Shown piece after piece: positions 51,175-59,815 of a stretch of 64,000 bases of DNA; the stretch's first letter is position 1; every line of letters starts with the position of its first letter. The notes beneath the pieces are model-generated. The model was not told the DNA's origin. It was given only the letters and a program-made list of their open reading frames with translations, and ran no database searches. The DNA lies in NCBI RefSeq assembly GCF_015752315.1, contig NZ_JADOVJ010000001.1, positions 2,596,501-2,660,500 on the forward strand, written 5' to 3'. Both the position numbers and the translations under genes were made by a program. Source of the DNA: Nocardioides luteus. Its GTDB lineage: Bacteria > Actinomycetota > Actinomycetes > Propionibacteriales > Nocardioidaceae.

Positions 51175-52701
51175 TCAGATGTCGCGGAAGGCGGTGATGT
51201 TGGCGCCGAGCTGGTTGAGACGCTCGGCGAGGTCCTCGTAGCCGCGGGCGATGACGTAGGTCGAGCGGAGCACGGAGGTGCCCTTCGAGGCGAGCATCGC
51301 GAGCAGCACGACGACGGCGGGACGCAGCGCCGGCGGGCAGACGATCTCGGTGCCGGAGAAGTGCGTCGGGCCCTCGATCATCACCCGGTGCGGGTCCATC
51401 AGCGTGACGTTGCCGCCGAGCTTGTTGAGCTCGGTCAGGTAGATCGCCCGGTTCTCGTAGACCCAGTCGTGCAGCAGCGTCTGACCCTGCGCCACCGCGG
51501 CGATCGCGGCGAAGAACGGCAGGTTGTCGATGTTGAGGCCGGGGAAGGGGAGCGGGTGGATCTTGTCCAGCGGCGCGTGCAGGACCGAGTGCTTGGTGTC
51601 GATGTCGACGAGGCGGGTCTTGCCGTTGAGGGCGAGGTACTCCTCGGAGAGGCTGTAGTTGAAGCCCATCTCCTCCAGCGTCGCCAGCTCGATCTCCATG
51701 AACTCGATCGGCACGCGCTTGATGGTGATCTCGGAGTCGGTCACGATCGCGGCGGTCAGCAGCGACATCGCCTCGATCGGGTCCTCGCTCGGCGCGTAGT
51801 CGACGTCGACGTCGATGACCTCGCGGCCGGTGACGCGGAGCGTGGTGGTGCCGATGCCCTCGACCTCGACGCCCAGCTTCTGCAGGTAGAAGCAGAGGTC
51901 CTGGACCATGTAGTTGGAGGAGGCGTTGCGGATCACCGTGGTGCCCGGGTGCAGCGCGGCGGCCATCAGGGCGTTCTCGGTGACGGTGTCGCCACGCTCG
52001 GTCAGCACGATCGGGCGGCCCGGCTGGATCTCCCGGTTGACGCTGGCGTGGTAGGCGCCGTCGGTCGCCTTGACCTCGAGGCCGAAGGGGCGCAGAGCGG
52101 ACATGTGCGGCTCGACGGTGCGGGTGCCGAGGTTGCAGCCGCCGGCGTAGGGCAGCTCGAAGGTGTCCAGGCGGTGCAGCAGCGGGCCGAGGAACATGAT
52201 CACCGAGCGGGTGCGGCGGGCCGCGGCCTCGTCGACCGCGTCCAGGCGCAGCTCCTTGGGCGGGACGATCTCGAGGTCGTTGTCGTCGTTGAGCCAGCGG
52301 GTCTGCACGCCGATCGAGTTGAGCACCTCGATGATGCGGTTGACCTCTTCGATGCGGGCGACCTTGCGGAGCGTCGTACGGCCCCGGTTGAGGAGCGAGC
52401 CGACCAGGAGCGCCACACCGGCGTTCTTGGAGGTCTTGACCGTGATCTCACCCGACAGCGTCGTCGGACCGGTGACGCGCAGGTGCGTCGGGCCGGCCCC
52501 GATGTCCACCAGGGAGGAGTCGAGCGCGGCACCGACCCGGGCGATCATCTCGAGGGACAGGTTCTGTTGCCCCTGCTCGATGCGGTTGATCGCACTCTGG
52601 CTGGTGTTGAGAAGGTCAGCGAGCTGTGCCTGGGTGAGGCCCTTGTGCTTGCGCGCATCGCGAATCAGATTCCCGATACGACCCTTGTATCCGTCGGTCA
52701 T
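51175..52701 (-). CDS. murA: MurA-type enolpyruvyl transferase with N-terminal XRE domain
   Basis: A 508-residue fusion. Residues about 10-66 are an XRE HTH (IRDARKHKGLTQAQLADLLNTSQSAINRIE). From about 70 the sequence is UDP-GlcNAc 1-carboxyvinyltransferase: K92-N93 (KTSKNAG), C189 in the loop YAGGCNLGTRTVEPH, the counterpart of E. coli Cys115, and a late Arg in CPPALRPAVVV. A catalytically complete site is therefore likely; it makes enolpyruvyl-UDP-GlcNAc for peptidoglycan. The HTH suggests the enzyme also binds DNA. A perfect CTCATATATGAG palindrome lies 16 bp upstream of ATG 52701. Confidence 0.85.
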   Translation of the reverse strand: MTDGYKGRIGNLIRDARKHKGLTQAQLADLLNTSQSAINRIEQGQQNLSLEMIARVGAALDSSLVDIGAGPTHLRVTGPTTLSGEITVKTSKNAGVALLVGSLLNRGRTTLRKVARIEEVNRIIEVLNSIGVQTRWLNDDNDLEIVPPKELRLDAVDEAAARRTRSVIMFLGPLLHRLDTFELPYAGGCNLGTRTVEPHMSALRPFGLEVKATDGAYHASVNREIQPGRPIVLTERGDTVTENALMAAALHPGTTVIRNASSNYMVQDLCFYLQKLGVEVEGIGTTTLRVTGREVIDVDVDYAPSEDPIEAMSLLTAAIVTDSEITIKRVPIEFMEIELATLEEMGFNYSLSEEYLALNGKTRLVDIDTKHSVLHAPLDKIHPLPFPGLNIDNLPFFAAIAAVAQGQTLLHDWVYENRAIYLTELNKLGGNVTLMDPHRVMIEGPTHFSGTEIVCPPALRPAVVVLLAMLASKGTSVLRSTYVIARGYEDLAERLNQLGANITAFRDI

Positions 52702-52716
52702 GGTGCACCACCGTAA

Positions 52717-52728
52717 CTCATATATGAG
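52717..52728. promoter_or_regulatory. Candidate operator of the XRE-MurA fusion
   Basis: The 12-bp perfect palindrome CTCATATATGAG, AT-rich in a GC-rich background, sits in the 5' leader just upstream of the fusion gene and 113 bp from the divergent alcohol dehydrogenase start. Confidence 0.6.
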
Positions 52729-52840
52729 ATAAGCCTGGATTCCCCGCGAAGTGTCGGCGTTTCGTTTCAGGGCTGTTGCCTGGCTCGTGGAACGGCCACC
52801 GTGTGCAACATCTCTTTACGCCGGGTGACAGGATGCCACC

Positions 52841-53869
52841 ATGCGCGCGACGACGATCCATGGGGTGGGCGACATCCGCTTCACCCAGGTACCCGATCCT
52901 GCTCTGACACAGCCCACCGACGCCATCGTCAAGGTCGTGGGCTCCTGCATCTGCGGCTCCGACCTGTGGAACTACCGCGGGTCCAACGGCGAGATCGACG
53001 AGCCCCGCACCATCGGTCACGAGTGCATCGGCGTGATCGAGGAGGTCGGCTCAGACGTACGCGACTTCAAGCCCGGCGACTTCGTGATCGTGCCGTTCGA
53101 CCACTGCGACAACACCTGCCCGCACTGCCTCGCCGGGGTCCAGTCGGTCTGCGAGAACCTCGGCTTCACGGTCAGCGGCCAGAGCGAGTACGCGCTGGTG
53201 AACCAGGCCGACGGCTCCCTGGTCAAGCTCGACGAGACGCCCGACCCGTCGATGTACCCCGACCTGCTCGCCCTCACCGACGTGATGGCCACCGGCTGGC
53301 ACGCCGCGGTCATGTCCGGCGTCGGCTCCGACGCCAAGGGCGGCACCGCGGTCGTCGTCGGCGACGGCGCGGTCGGTCTGTGCGGCGTGCTCGCGGCCGC
53401 CCAGCTCGGCGCGGAGCGGGTCGTGGCGATGTCGCGCCACGAGGCCCGCCAGGAGATCGCCAAGAAGTTCGGTGCCACCGACATCGTCGCCGCGCGCGGC
53501 AAGGAGGGCGAGGCGGCCGTACGCGAGCTCACCGGTGGCATCGGCGCCGACTACGTCCTCGAGTGCGTGGGCACCGACCAGTCCTTCAAGACCGCCTCGA
53601 AGGTGGCCCGACCGGGCGCGACCGTCGGGTTCGTCGGCGTCCCGCACGACGTCAACCTCCCGGTCAACGCCCTGTTCCGCACCAACGTCGGCCTCAAGGG
53701 CGGGATGGCTCCGGTACGCCGCTACCTGCCCGACCTCCTGCGGCTCACGCTCGAGGGCACGATCAACCCGGGCCTGGTCTTCGACAAGGCGCTGCCCTTC
53801 TCCGAGGCGGCCGAGGGCTACCGCCTGATGGACGAGCGCCTCGCGACCAAGGTCCAGCTCACCTACTGA
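52841..53869 (+). CDS. Zinc-dependent alcohol dehydrogenase (MDR)
   Basis: A 342-residue medium-chain dehydrogenase. Catalytic zinc ligands are CICGSDLW near residue 38 and GHECIGVIEEVG near 60; the structural zinc lobe is C-x3-C-x2-C-x7-C in HCDNTCPHCLAGVQSVC. The Rossmann loop is VVGDGAVGLCG near 172. NAD(P) preference cannot be read by eye. It oxidises an alcohol or reduces an aldehyde. ATG 52841, divergent from the murA fusion. Confidence 0.88.
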   Translation: MRATTIHGVGDIRFTQVPDPALTQPTDAIVKVVGSCICGSDLWNYRGSNGEIDEPRTIGHECIGVIEEVGSDVRDFKPGDFVIVPFDHCDNTCPHCLAGVQSVCENLGFTVSGQSEYALVNQADGSLVKLDETPDPSMYPDLLALTDVMATGWHAAVMSGVGSDAKGGTAVVVGDGAVGLCGVLAAAQLGAERVVAMSRHEARQEIAKKFGATDIVAARGKEGEAAVRELTGGIGADYVLECVGTDQSFKTASKVARPGATVGFVGVPHDVNLPVNALFRTNVGLKGGMAPVRRYLPDLLRLTLEGTINPGLVFDKALPFSEAAEGYRLMDERLATKVQLTY

Positions 53870-53921
53870 TCAGATCCCGGGCGGGGGATCGACCGAGCCG
53901 TTCGTCTGCGACACTCGGTCG

Positions 53922-54425
53922 ATGCCCCGCACCGACACCATGCGCCTGCGCCCGCTGTCACCGGGTGACGAACACGTCTACGCCGCCTGGGCAGAGGATG
54001 AGGAGTTCCGGGTCGCCAACGGCTGGCCGGAGCGCGACCGCGACGGCCACCTCCGCCACTGGCGCCGTCTGATCGACGCTCCGCCGCCCGAGCTCATCCG
54101 GCTGGCCGTGGAGGTCGACGAGGAGGTCGTCGGCTACGCCGATCTCCACGGCCTGGCCCCCGACACCCGCGAGCTCGGCATCGCCATCGGCCCGAGCTCC
54201 CGCTGGGGCCAGGGCCTCGGCCAGCGCGCCATCAAGACCGCGCTCACCTACGGCTTCTCCGTCCTCGACCTGACCCGGATCTGGGCCGAGACGCACGAGA
54301 CCAACGCCCGTGCCAAGAAGCTCTTCGACGCCACCGGCTTCATCGAGACCGGCCGCCACGGCACCGACACCTACCGCGGCGAGGACGTCAGCCTGGTCCA
54401 GTACGCCGTCGAGCGCCCCTACTAG
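53922..54425 (+). CDS. GNAT-family N-acetyltransferase (RimJ/RimL-like)
   Basis: A 167-residue acetyltransferase. MRLRPLSPGDEHVYAAW is the RimJ/RimL-type beginning; the acetyl-CoA loop is in IAIGPSSRWGQGLGQRAIKTALTYGF, and ARAKKLFDATGFIETG is the conserved last part. It acetylates an amino group on an unknown substrate. The stop overlaps the end of the convergent transglycosylase gene by 4 bp. Confidence 0.85.
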   Translation: MPRTDTMRLRPLSPGDEHVYAAWAEDEEFRVANGWPERDRDGHLRHWRRLIDAPPPELIRLAVEVDEEVVGYADLHGLAPDTRELGIAIGPSSRWGQGLGQRAIKTALTYGFSVLDLTRIWAETHETNARAKKLFDATGFIETGRHGTDTYRGEDVSLVQYAVERPY

Positions 54426-55309
54426 CCGGCGATGCGTACGGCCTTCTCGCCCGGGTAACCCTCGGGCAGGAGCATGGTGCCGTCCTGGTGCCGGTAGAGA
54501 ACCTGCCAGTGCCAGTAGAGGTCGTACGCAGCGGGGGACCGCTTCATCCGCTCGGCATAGGCGCTGACGGCCGCCACGTAGCGGTCGGAGTGGTTGTAGG
54601 ACCACAGCGCGCCGGTCATGTCGCCGGGGGCGCCGTTGTTGGCGAGCATCCGGCCCGCCGCCATGATCGCGTCGCCGGGGTCGTTGATGTCGCCGCCGGC
54701 GCCGTACTGGGCGAAGGTCGAGGGCAGGAACTGCATCGGGCCCTGGGCGCCCGCGGTGCTGGTGCCGCGGATGCGTCCCATGCGGGTCTCGACCAGGTGG
54801 ACGGCTGCGAGGTACTCCCACGGCGTCCCGGTCTCCTGCTGCGCCCTGCGGTAGAGCGGCCGGAGCTCGTCCGGCGGCGGTGGCGTCAGGATCTTCCAGT
54901 CCGGGAGCTTCGGCTGCGGGTCGGTCATCGCCATGAGCTCGCGAGCAGCGGCGATGTCCGACGCGAGCTGGGCGCGGTCGGCACGGTCCAGCGCACCCAG
55001 AACGTCGTCGGCCTTCGCCTTAGACCCGCGGGCGAGGTTGCGTGCGGTCGTCTGCTCGAACAGCGCCGCATCGCGTACGTCCTCGGCTCCCGGCTCCCCG
55101 GAGGCGACCGTCGCCATCGCCCGGGTGAGACGCTCGGCCAGCGGCACCGACGCGTCGTCGAGCGGCGACGTCGTCGGGACCGGTGACGATGATGCCGTCG
55201 GCGTTGCCGACGGGCTGGGGGTGGGGTCCGAGGACGGATCACCCCCGCAGCCGGCGACAAGAGCCGAGAGGGCCGCGATGGCGGTCAGGGCAGCGAGCCG
55301 GGTGCGCAC
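54422..55309 (-). CDS. SLT-domain lytic transglycosylase lipoprotein
   Basis: A 295-residue envelope protein. GTG 55309 gives a signal peptide with a lipobox LVAGC (Cys about residue 20), then a Ser/Thr/Pro-rich linker. The C-terminal SLT domain includes AAVHLVETRMGRI, where the Glu is the likely catalytic acid, followed by GAQGPMQFLPSTFAQYG and NDPGDAIMAAGRML. It cuts peptidoglycan glycan strands with an anhydro product. Convergent with the GNAT gene. Confidence 0.85.
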   Translation of the reverse strand: MRTRLAALTAIAALSALVAGCGGDPSSDPTPSPSATPTASSSPVPTTSPLDDASVPLAERLTRAMATVASGEPGAEDVRDAALFEQTTARNLARGSKAKADDVLGALDRADRAQLASDIAAARELMAMTDPQPKLPDWKILTPPPPDELRPLYRRAQQETGTPWEYLAAVHLVETRMGRIRGTSTAGAQGPMQFLPSTFAQYGAGGDINDPGDAIMAAGRMLANNGAPGDMTGALWSYNHSDRYVAAVSAYAERMKRSPAAYDLYWHWQVLYRHQDGTMLLPEGYPGEKAVRIAG

Positions 55310-55334
55310 GCACCCGACGCTACCCGACGCCCGC

Positions 55335-56021
55335 CTACGCGCCTGCCCGGGCGATGATGGCGGCGAGCTCGGCCGGCTTCGACAGCTGCGGCCAGTGGCC
55401 GGTCGGCAGATCGACGTAGGTGACGTCCTTGTGCTTCGGGATCGCGGCAACCGACTCGGTGCCGTCGGCGACCCACTCCTTCAGGTCGGCAGCCCGGTAT
55501 TCGGGGCAGACGAACACCGCCGGGACGGAGTAGCGCCGCTCGTCGCCGAGCTCGAACGGCTCGGAGGTCAGACTGGCGGGGGAGGGCCGCAGCAGCGCCT
55601 CGAAGGTGGCGCGGTCGAGGTCGCGTACGTCTGCCTCCTCGAACTCCTCCCACGGCACCGGCGGCAGGTCGGCGCCGTCGGTCGGGAAGTTCTTGCCCGG
55701 GATCATGCCCGGCTCCGCGGGCCAGCCGCCCACGTAGACGACGGTCGAGACCTTGTCGACGCGCGCGTCGAGCGCCGCACCGGCCACCGCGCAGCCCATC
55801 GAGTGTCCGACGAGGATCACGGGCGCGTCCGCCTCGTCGATGGCTGCCACCACGGCGGCGACCTGGTCGGCCACATGCACGCCGGACCGGTCGGTCTCGG
55901 CCGACTCGAGGCCGGGGAGCGTGACCGGGCGGGCGGTGTGGCCGGCGTCGGTCAGGTGGGGGACGACGAGGTCCCATGAGGATGCGTCCAGCCAGAGGCC
56001 GGGTACCAGAACGATGTCCAT
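55335..56021 (-). CDS. Alpha/beta hydrolase
   Basis: A 228-residue alpha/beta-hydrolase fold protein. LVPGLWLDASSW is the oxyanion region; the nucleophile Ser is in GHSMGCA (about residue 74), and a late GHWPQLSKP supplies the catalytic His, with an Asp before it. It resembles the small EstC/salicylate-esterase-like hydrolases. Substrate unknown. ATG 56021; the frame remains open upstream but lacks a better start. It is likely a single gene. Confidence 0.82.
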   Translation of the reverse strand: MDIVLVPGLWLDASSWDLVVPHLTDAGHTARPVTLPGLESAETDRSGVHVADQVAAVVAAIDEADAPVILVGHSMGCAVAGAALDARVDKVSTVVYVGGWPAEPGMIPGKNFPTDGADLPPVPWEEFEEADVRDLDRATFEALLRPSPASLTSEPFELGDERRYSVPAVFVCPEYRAADLKEWVADGTESVAAIPKHKDVTYVDLPTGHWPQLSKPAELAAIIARAGA

Positions 56022-56101
56022 GAGGCGATCCTGAACCTGGTTGCGGACGATCCGCTTCCGCGACCCGACTCGATCTCGAGCTGCGCCGACTTTCGAACAA
56101 A

Positions 56102-56138
56102 AGAACGGTGACCACCGCGATGCGGTGGTCACCGTTCT
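56102..56138 (-). terminator. Terminator of the small Cys-rich gene
   Basis: AGAACGGTGACCACCGC (56102-56118) pairs perfectly with GCGGTGGTCACCGTTCT (56122-56138) across a GAT loop. It follows the stop at 56169 on the minus strand. Confidence 0.85.
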
Positions 56139-56168
56139 GGACGCCCGAGACAGCTGACGTCAGGTCGT

Positions 56169-56327
56169 TCAGCGAGCGCCGGCGACCTCCAGTAGCTCCG
56201 CGACCTCGTGGGCGCGGCAGTCGCAGTCGGAGTCGCACGGCAAGAAGCGGTGACGTGCGTGACCGCAGTCGCGGCACGGCATGTCGTGAGAAAGCGTGAA
56301 GCTCTGCACCTCAACGGTGTCCCACAT
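56169..56327 (-). CDS. Small Cys/His-rich protein
   Basis: A 52-residue protein starting at ATG 56327. The sequence MPCRDCGH, then RFLPCDSDCDC has six cysteines and two histidines, which suggests a zinc-ribbon-like site. It resembles small actinobacterial hypothetical proteins of the same Cys pattern, but I cannot name a family. An in-frame ATG at 56381 would add 18 residues with lower GC. A strong hairpin follows the stop, which supports it as a real transcript. Confidence 0.6.
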   Translation of the reverse strand: MWDTVEVQSFTLSHDMPCRDCGHARHRFLPCDSDCDCRAHEVAELLEVAGAR

Positions 56328-56468
56328 AACTAATTCATCCCCCAGAGAATGTTGGTCGGCCTTATATCGGTGAAACTGCATCGGTGAAGCTGCCTGATAT
56401 GTAACACGATAATCCGCGACTTCGGAAGAGCTCGGACAACACGCCGAGACAATGTTTTCCCTGGTCAG

Positions 56469-56493
56469 TCGACCGATATGATTATTCGGTCGA
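56469..56493. promoter_or_regulatory. Palindromic operator-like site in an AT-rich leader
   Basis: TCGACCGA (56469-56476) and TCGGTCGA (56486-56493) surround TATGATTAT; the GTCGACCGATA unit is repeated again just after. It lies in the AT-richer gap 56328-56762, which otherwise holds no gene I can support. Confidence 0.5.
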
Positions 56494-56762
56494 CCGATAG
56501 ATAAACTCATAAGGGGCTCCTGTTGATGCTGTGTAGGTGTCCGCTTTACGGCACGTACGACGGCCCACTTGGCGTGTTGATGGAATGAAAACAGAACGCC
56601 GACCGCCACACGACCACCGACAAGGTGGTGTCGAGACGGAGACAGTTCCGGAGTGCAGAACACCCAGAGGCGAAGGTCCCGGTCGCTCCGCCGGACGTGA
56701 CCAGGCCCCGCCTGACCCCGGCTCGAGGGAATCCTGTGGGACTGTTGAGGGTTCTACTACCT

Positions 56763-57785
56763 GTGAAGAACATCGGATTCTTGTCTTTCGGCCACTGGAC
56801 ACCGTCGCCCTACTCGCAGACGCAGTCGGCACGAGACGCGCTGCTCCAGGGCATCGACCTCGCGGTCGCTGCCGAGGAGCTCGGCGTCGACGGGGCGTAC
56901 TTCCGGGTCCATCACTTCGCGCGCCAGTACGCCTCGCCGTTCCCGCTGCTGTCCGCGATCGGCGCCCGCACCTCGAAGATCGAGATCGGCACCGGCGTCA
57001 TCGACATGCGCTACGAGAACCCGCTCTACATGGCCGAGGACTCCGCGGCGGCCGACCTGATCTCCGGCGAGCGCCTCCAGCTCGGGATCAGCCGCGGCTC
57101 ACCCGAGCAGGTCATCGAGGGATGGCGCTACTTCGGCTACGAGCCCGGCGAGAACGCCTCAGAGGCCGACATGGCCCGCGCCCACACCGAGACCTATCTC
57201 AAGATCATCGAGGGCACGCAGTTCGCCGAGCCCAACCCGCGGCCGATGTTCCCCAACCCGCCCGGCAAGCTCCGCGTCGAGCCCTACTCCGAGACGCTGC
57301 GCGACCGGATCTGGTGGGGCTCCAGCTCGCTCGCGACCGCTCGCTGGGCCGCCGGCCTCGGCATGAACCTGCAGAGCTCGACGCTGAAGACCGACGAGAA
57401 CGGCAAGCCGTTCCACATCCAGCAGCGTGAGCAGATCGAGGCCTACCGCGAGGCCTGGAAGGAGGCCGGACACGAGCGCGAGCCGCGAGTCTCGGTCTCA
57501 CGCTCCATCTTCGCCCTCGTCAACGAGGAGGACCGGCGCTACTTCGGCCTCGACCGGCAGACCAAGGACCAGATCGGCAACATCGACGACCAGACCCGGG
57601 CCATCTTCGGGCGCTCCTACGCCGCCGAGCCCGACGTGCTGGTCGAGGAGCTCGCCGAGGACGAGGCGATCCGGGCAGCGGACACGCTGCTGCTCACCGT
57701 GCCGAACCAGCTCGGCGTCGATTACAACGCCCATGTCCTGGAGAGCATCCTGACCCACGTCGCTCCCGGTCTCGGCTGGCGATAG
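56763..57785 (+). CDS. LLM class flavin-dependent oxidoreductase
   Basis: A 340-residue bacterial-luciferase-like monooxygenase. The barrel begins NIGFLSFGHWTP, with LGVDGAYFRVHHFARQYASPFPLLSAIGARTSKIEIGTGVIDM, MRYENPLYMAEDSAAADLI and LQLGISRGSPEQVIEGW following. FMN or F420 could be the cofactor; the motifs do not decide. It oxidises or reduces an unknown substrate. GTG 56763 fits the standard N-terminus; the frame is open far upstream without family sequence. The 57.8-kb repeat element starts 2 bp after the stop. Confidence 0.85.
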   Translation: MKNIGFLSFGHWTPSPYSQTQSARDALLQGIDLAVAAEELGVDGAYFRVHHFARQYASPFPLLSAIGARTSKIEIGTGVIDMRYENPLYMAEDSAAADLISGERLQLGISRGSPEQVIEGWRYFGYEPGENASEADMARAHTETYLKIIEGTQFAEPNPRPMFPNPPGKLRVEPYSETLRDRIWWGSSSLATARWAAGLGMNLQSSTLKTDENGKPFHIQQREQIEAYREAWKEAGHEREPRVSVSRSIFALVNEEDRRYFGLDRQTKDQIGNIDDQTRAIFGRSYAAEPDVLVEELAEDEAIRAADTLLLTVPNQLGVDYNAHVLESILTHVAPGLGWR

Positions 57786-57786
57786 T

Positions 57787-57951
57787 AGGGAGATCGCGTG
57801 GGTGGGCCCGCCTGCTGCGCGCCACGATACGGGCGCGCTGGCCGCGTTGTCGCCTCTCGGCGGTGCAACCAGACCGCCTTCGAGGCTCCGCCTTGCCATC
57901 GCACCCGTCTCGCGACGCTCGCGACGGCGGCCCCACCCACGCAATCTCCCT
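57787..57951. repeat. MITE-like element with 26-bp imperfect inverted ends
   Basis: Left end AGGGAGATCGCGTGGGTGGG (from 57787) and the reverse complement of the right end ending at 57951 agree at 24 of 26 positions. The interior also looks like an imperfect long hairpin. It has no gene and lies directly after the luciferase-like gene. It could be a non-autonomous mobile element or a dispersed palindromic repeat. No target-site duplication could be fixed by eye. Confidence 0.6.
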
Positions 57952-58064
57952 GCGGACCGCGCAACTTCCGGGTCACAAAAGGGCGCATAATCGTTGTCAA
58001 CCGCCCCACGTGGCCGCACCATTGGCTACCGTGCACGGCGACCGTTATTCAAGGGGGACCCCTG

Positions 58065-58562
58065 TTGGCTACGTACGCAGAGCTGCTTGACGTCTATCTT
58101 CGCGAACCCAGCCCGGAGTCACTGAGGGCCTTGCGTGAGGCGATCCTCGAGGCTCCCAACTTCAGGCCCGATCTCGAGATCACCGAGCTGGTCGCCCCGA
58201 TGATGTCGGTCGGCGACTACGCCGGCGCCGTGTCCGCCGTGCACGCGCTCATGCCCGGCGCGATCTTCAGTCCCTCGGCTCACGCCGCCCTCGCCGATGC
58301 CCAGCGCGGTCTCGGCAACGTCGAGCAGGCCCAGCGCGAGTCGATCCTGGCGCAGGCGGCGCTCGACAGCATCATCAGCACCGGCGAGGGCACCGAGTCC
58401 GAGCCGTGGTCGGTGCTGCGGACCAGCGATGCCTACGACGTCGTGCTCGCCTCGGGGAAGACGCCGCGCTCGCAGGTGGCGGTCGGCAAGCTCGACCGGA
58501 TCGTGTGCACCGACTCGACGGTCTGGTTCTTCGACATCAGCAACGACTTCGCCAGGACCTAA
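58065..58562 (+). CDS. TPR-like protein with DUF4919-type C-terminus
   Basis: A 165-residue soluble protein. The first two thirds are helical repeats (SPESLRALREAILEAP, GDYAGAVSAVHALMPG, AHAALADAQRGLGNVEQAQRES), followed by GTESEPWSVLRTSDAYDVVLASGK and a beta-rich end with VWFFDISNDFA, the DUF4919 pattern. TTG 58065 is chosen because AGGGGG lies upstream at suitable spacing. Function unknown; relatives of this type are often seen near envelope or effector genes, but nothing nearby confirms that here. Confidence 0.65.
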   Translation: MATYAELLDVYLREPSPESLRALREAILEAPNFRPDLEITELVAPMMSVGDYAGAVSAVHALMPGAIFSPSAHAALADAQRGLGNVEQAQRESILAQAALDSIISTGEGTESEPWSVLRTSDAYDVVLASGKTPRSQVAVGKLDRIVCTDSTVWFFDISNDFART

Positions 58563-58669
58563 GCGGGGAGCTCCACGCGGAGCGGTTCTGATTGTTCACC
58601 GGGTTGTTGCCGGTAGGGACGGTGTGCGTCGGGTTCCTGACGGGACCGGCGCTCACGCTCGGGAGCATG

Positions 58670-58966
58670 ATGAGTCGCACCTTGCGGATTCTGCTCGCCG
58701 GGATGGTCGCCGTCGTCTTCGCCTCCGCGGCGCTGAGCTCGGCGACGGCCGACGAGCCGCGTGCTTCCGACCAGAGCCAGGTCGTGCTCGACCGTCACGA
58801 GGTCGCGCCCGAGGACGCGCGGCCCGGAGGCGGTGCGGCGCCGTTCGACACCGGTGTAGTGATCGTGGTCAACACCCTGCTCCTCGGCGCGCTCGTGGGT
58901 GGCGTGCTGTTCGCCCGCCGGCGGATGGGCTGCGCCGAGGCGCCGCTCCCGCGTCTGTCCGCATAG
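58670..58966 (+). CDS. Small membrane protein with signal-like N-terminus
   Basis: A 98-residue protein. The N-terminus has a hydrophobic signal-like segment (ILLAGMVAVVFASAAL), a polar mid part and a C-terminal helix VVIVVNTLLLGALVGGVLFARRR followed by basic residues. This suggests an exported protein held by a C-terminal anchor. ATG 58670 has GGGAG at a better distance than ATG 58667. No family recognised. Convergence or operon with neighbours is not obvious. Confidence 0.6.
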   Translation: MSRTLRILLAGMVAVVFASAALSSATADEPRASDQSQVVLDRHEVAPEDARPGGGAAPFDTGVVIVVNTLLLGALVGGVLFARRRMGCAEAPLPRLSA

Positions 58967-59013
58967 CGATATTCGCGTCTCACTTTTCGGGATTTCGCGC
59001 GTAGGGTCGGCGC

Positions 59014-59805
59014 ATGTCGACCTACACCCATGGCCACCACGAGTCGGTGCTGCGCTCGCACAGGTGGCGCACGGCGGAGAACTCCGCGGCGTACCTGCTG
59101 CCGCGGCTGAGCCCTGAGCAGCGGCTGCTCGACGTGGGCGCCGGGCCGGGCACGATCACGTTGGATCTCGCCGGCCGGGTCGCTCAGGTGACCGCGACCG
59201 AGATCGGGGAGACCGAGCTCGGGCTCTCCCGCCAGGCGGCCGAGGCCGGTGGCGTCACCAACATCGACTTCCGGGTCGAGGACGTGCACGCGTTGAGCAT
59301 CGAGGACGCGGCGTACGACGTTGTGCACGCGCATCAGGTGCTGCAGCACGTGGCGGACCCGGTGCAGGCGCTGCGGGAGATGCGGCGGGTGACGAAGCCC
59401 GGTGGCCTGGTGGCGGTGCGTGACAGCGACTACGCGGGTTTCGTGTGGTGGCCGGAGTCGGCCGAGCTGACCGAGTGGCTGCGGCTCTACCAGCGGGCCG
59501 CGCGGGCCAACGGCGGCGAGCCCGACTCGGGCCGGCGGCTGGTCTCCTGGGCACGCGCGGCAGGCTTCACCGACGTCGACGCCTCCTCGAGCACGTGGTG
59601 CTTCGCCGACCCCGAGGACCGGGCCTGGTGGGGCGGCATGTGGGCCGACCGGTTCACCGACTCGGCGGTGGCCCGCCAGCTCGTCGCCTCCGAAGACGCC
59701 ACGACCGCCGACCTCGCCCGGGTTGCGGACGGGTGGCGGTCGTGGGCCGAGGCGGAGGACGGTTGGTTCTCCGTCCTCCACGGCGAGATCCTGGCTCGCG
59801 CCTGA
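59014..59805 (+). CDS. Class I SAM-dependent methyltransferase
   Basis: A 263-residue methyltransferase. The SAM-binding motif LLDVGAGPGTITLDLA is at about residues 38-53, the acidic turn VTATEI near 64, and VEDVHALSIEDAAYDVVHAHQVLQHV provides motifs II-III, followed by VTKPGGLVAVRD. The C-terminal Trp-rich part probably forms the substrate lid. The class is like UbiE/COQ5-type enzymes, but the substrate is unknown. ATG 59014. Confidence 0.87.
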   Translation: MSTYTHGHHESVLRSHRWRTAENSAAYLLPRLSPEQRLLDVGAGPGTITLDLAGRVAQVTATEIGETELGLSRQAAEAGGVTNIDFRVEDVHALSIEDAAYDVVHAHQVLQHVADPVQALREMRRVTKPGGLVAVRDSDYAGFVWWPESAELTEWLRLYQRAARANGGEPDSGRRLVSWARAAGFTDVDASSSTWCFADPEDRAWWGGMWADRFTDSAVARQLVASEDATTADLARVADGWRSWAEAEDGWFSVLHGEILARA

Positions 59806-59815
59806 GCGTTCGGCG

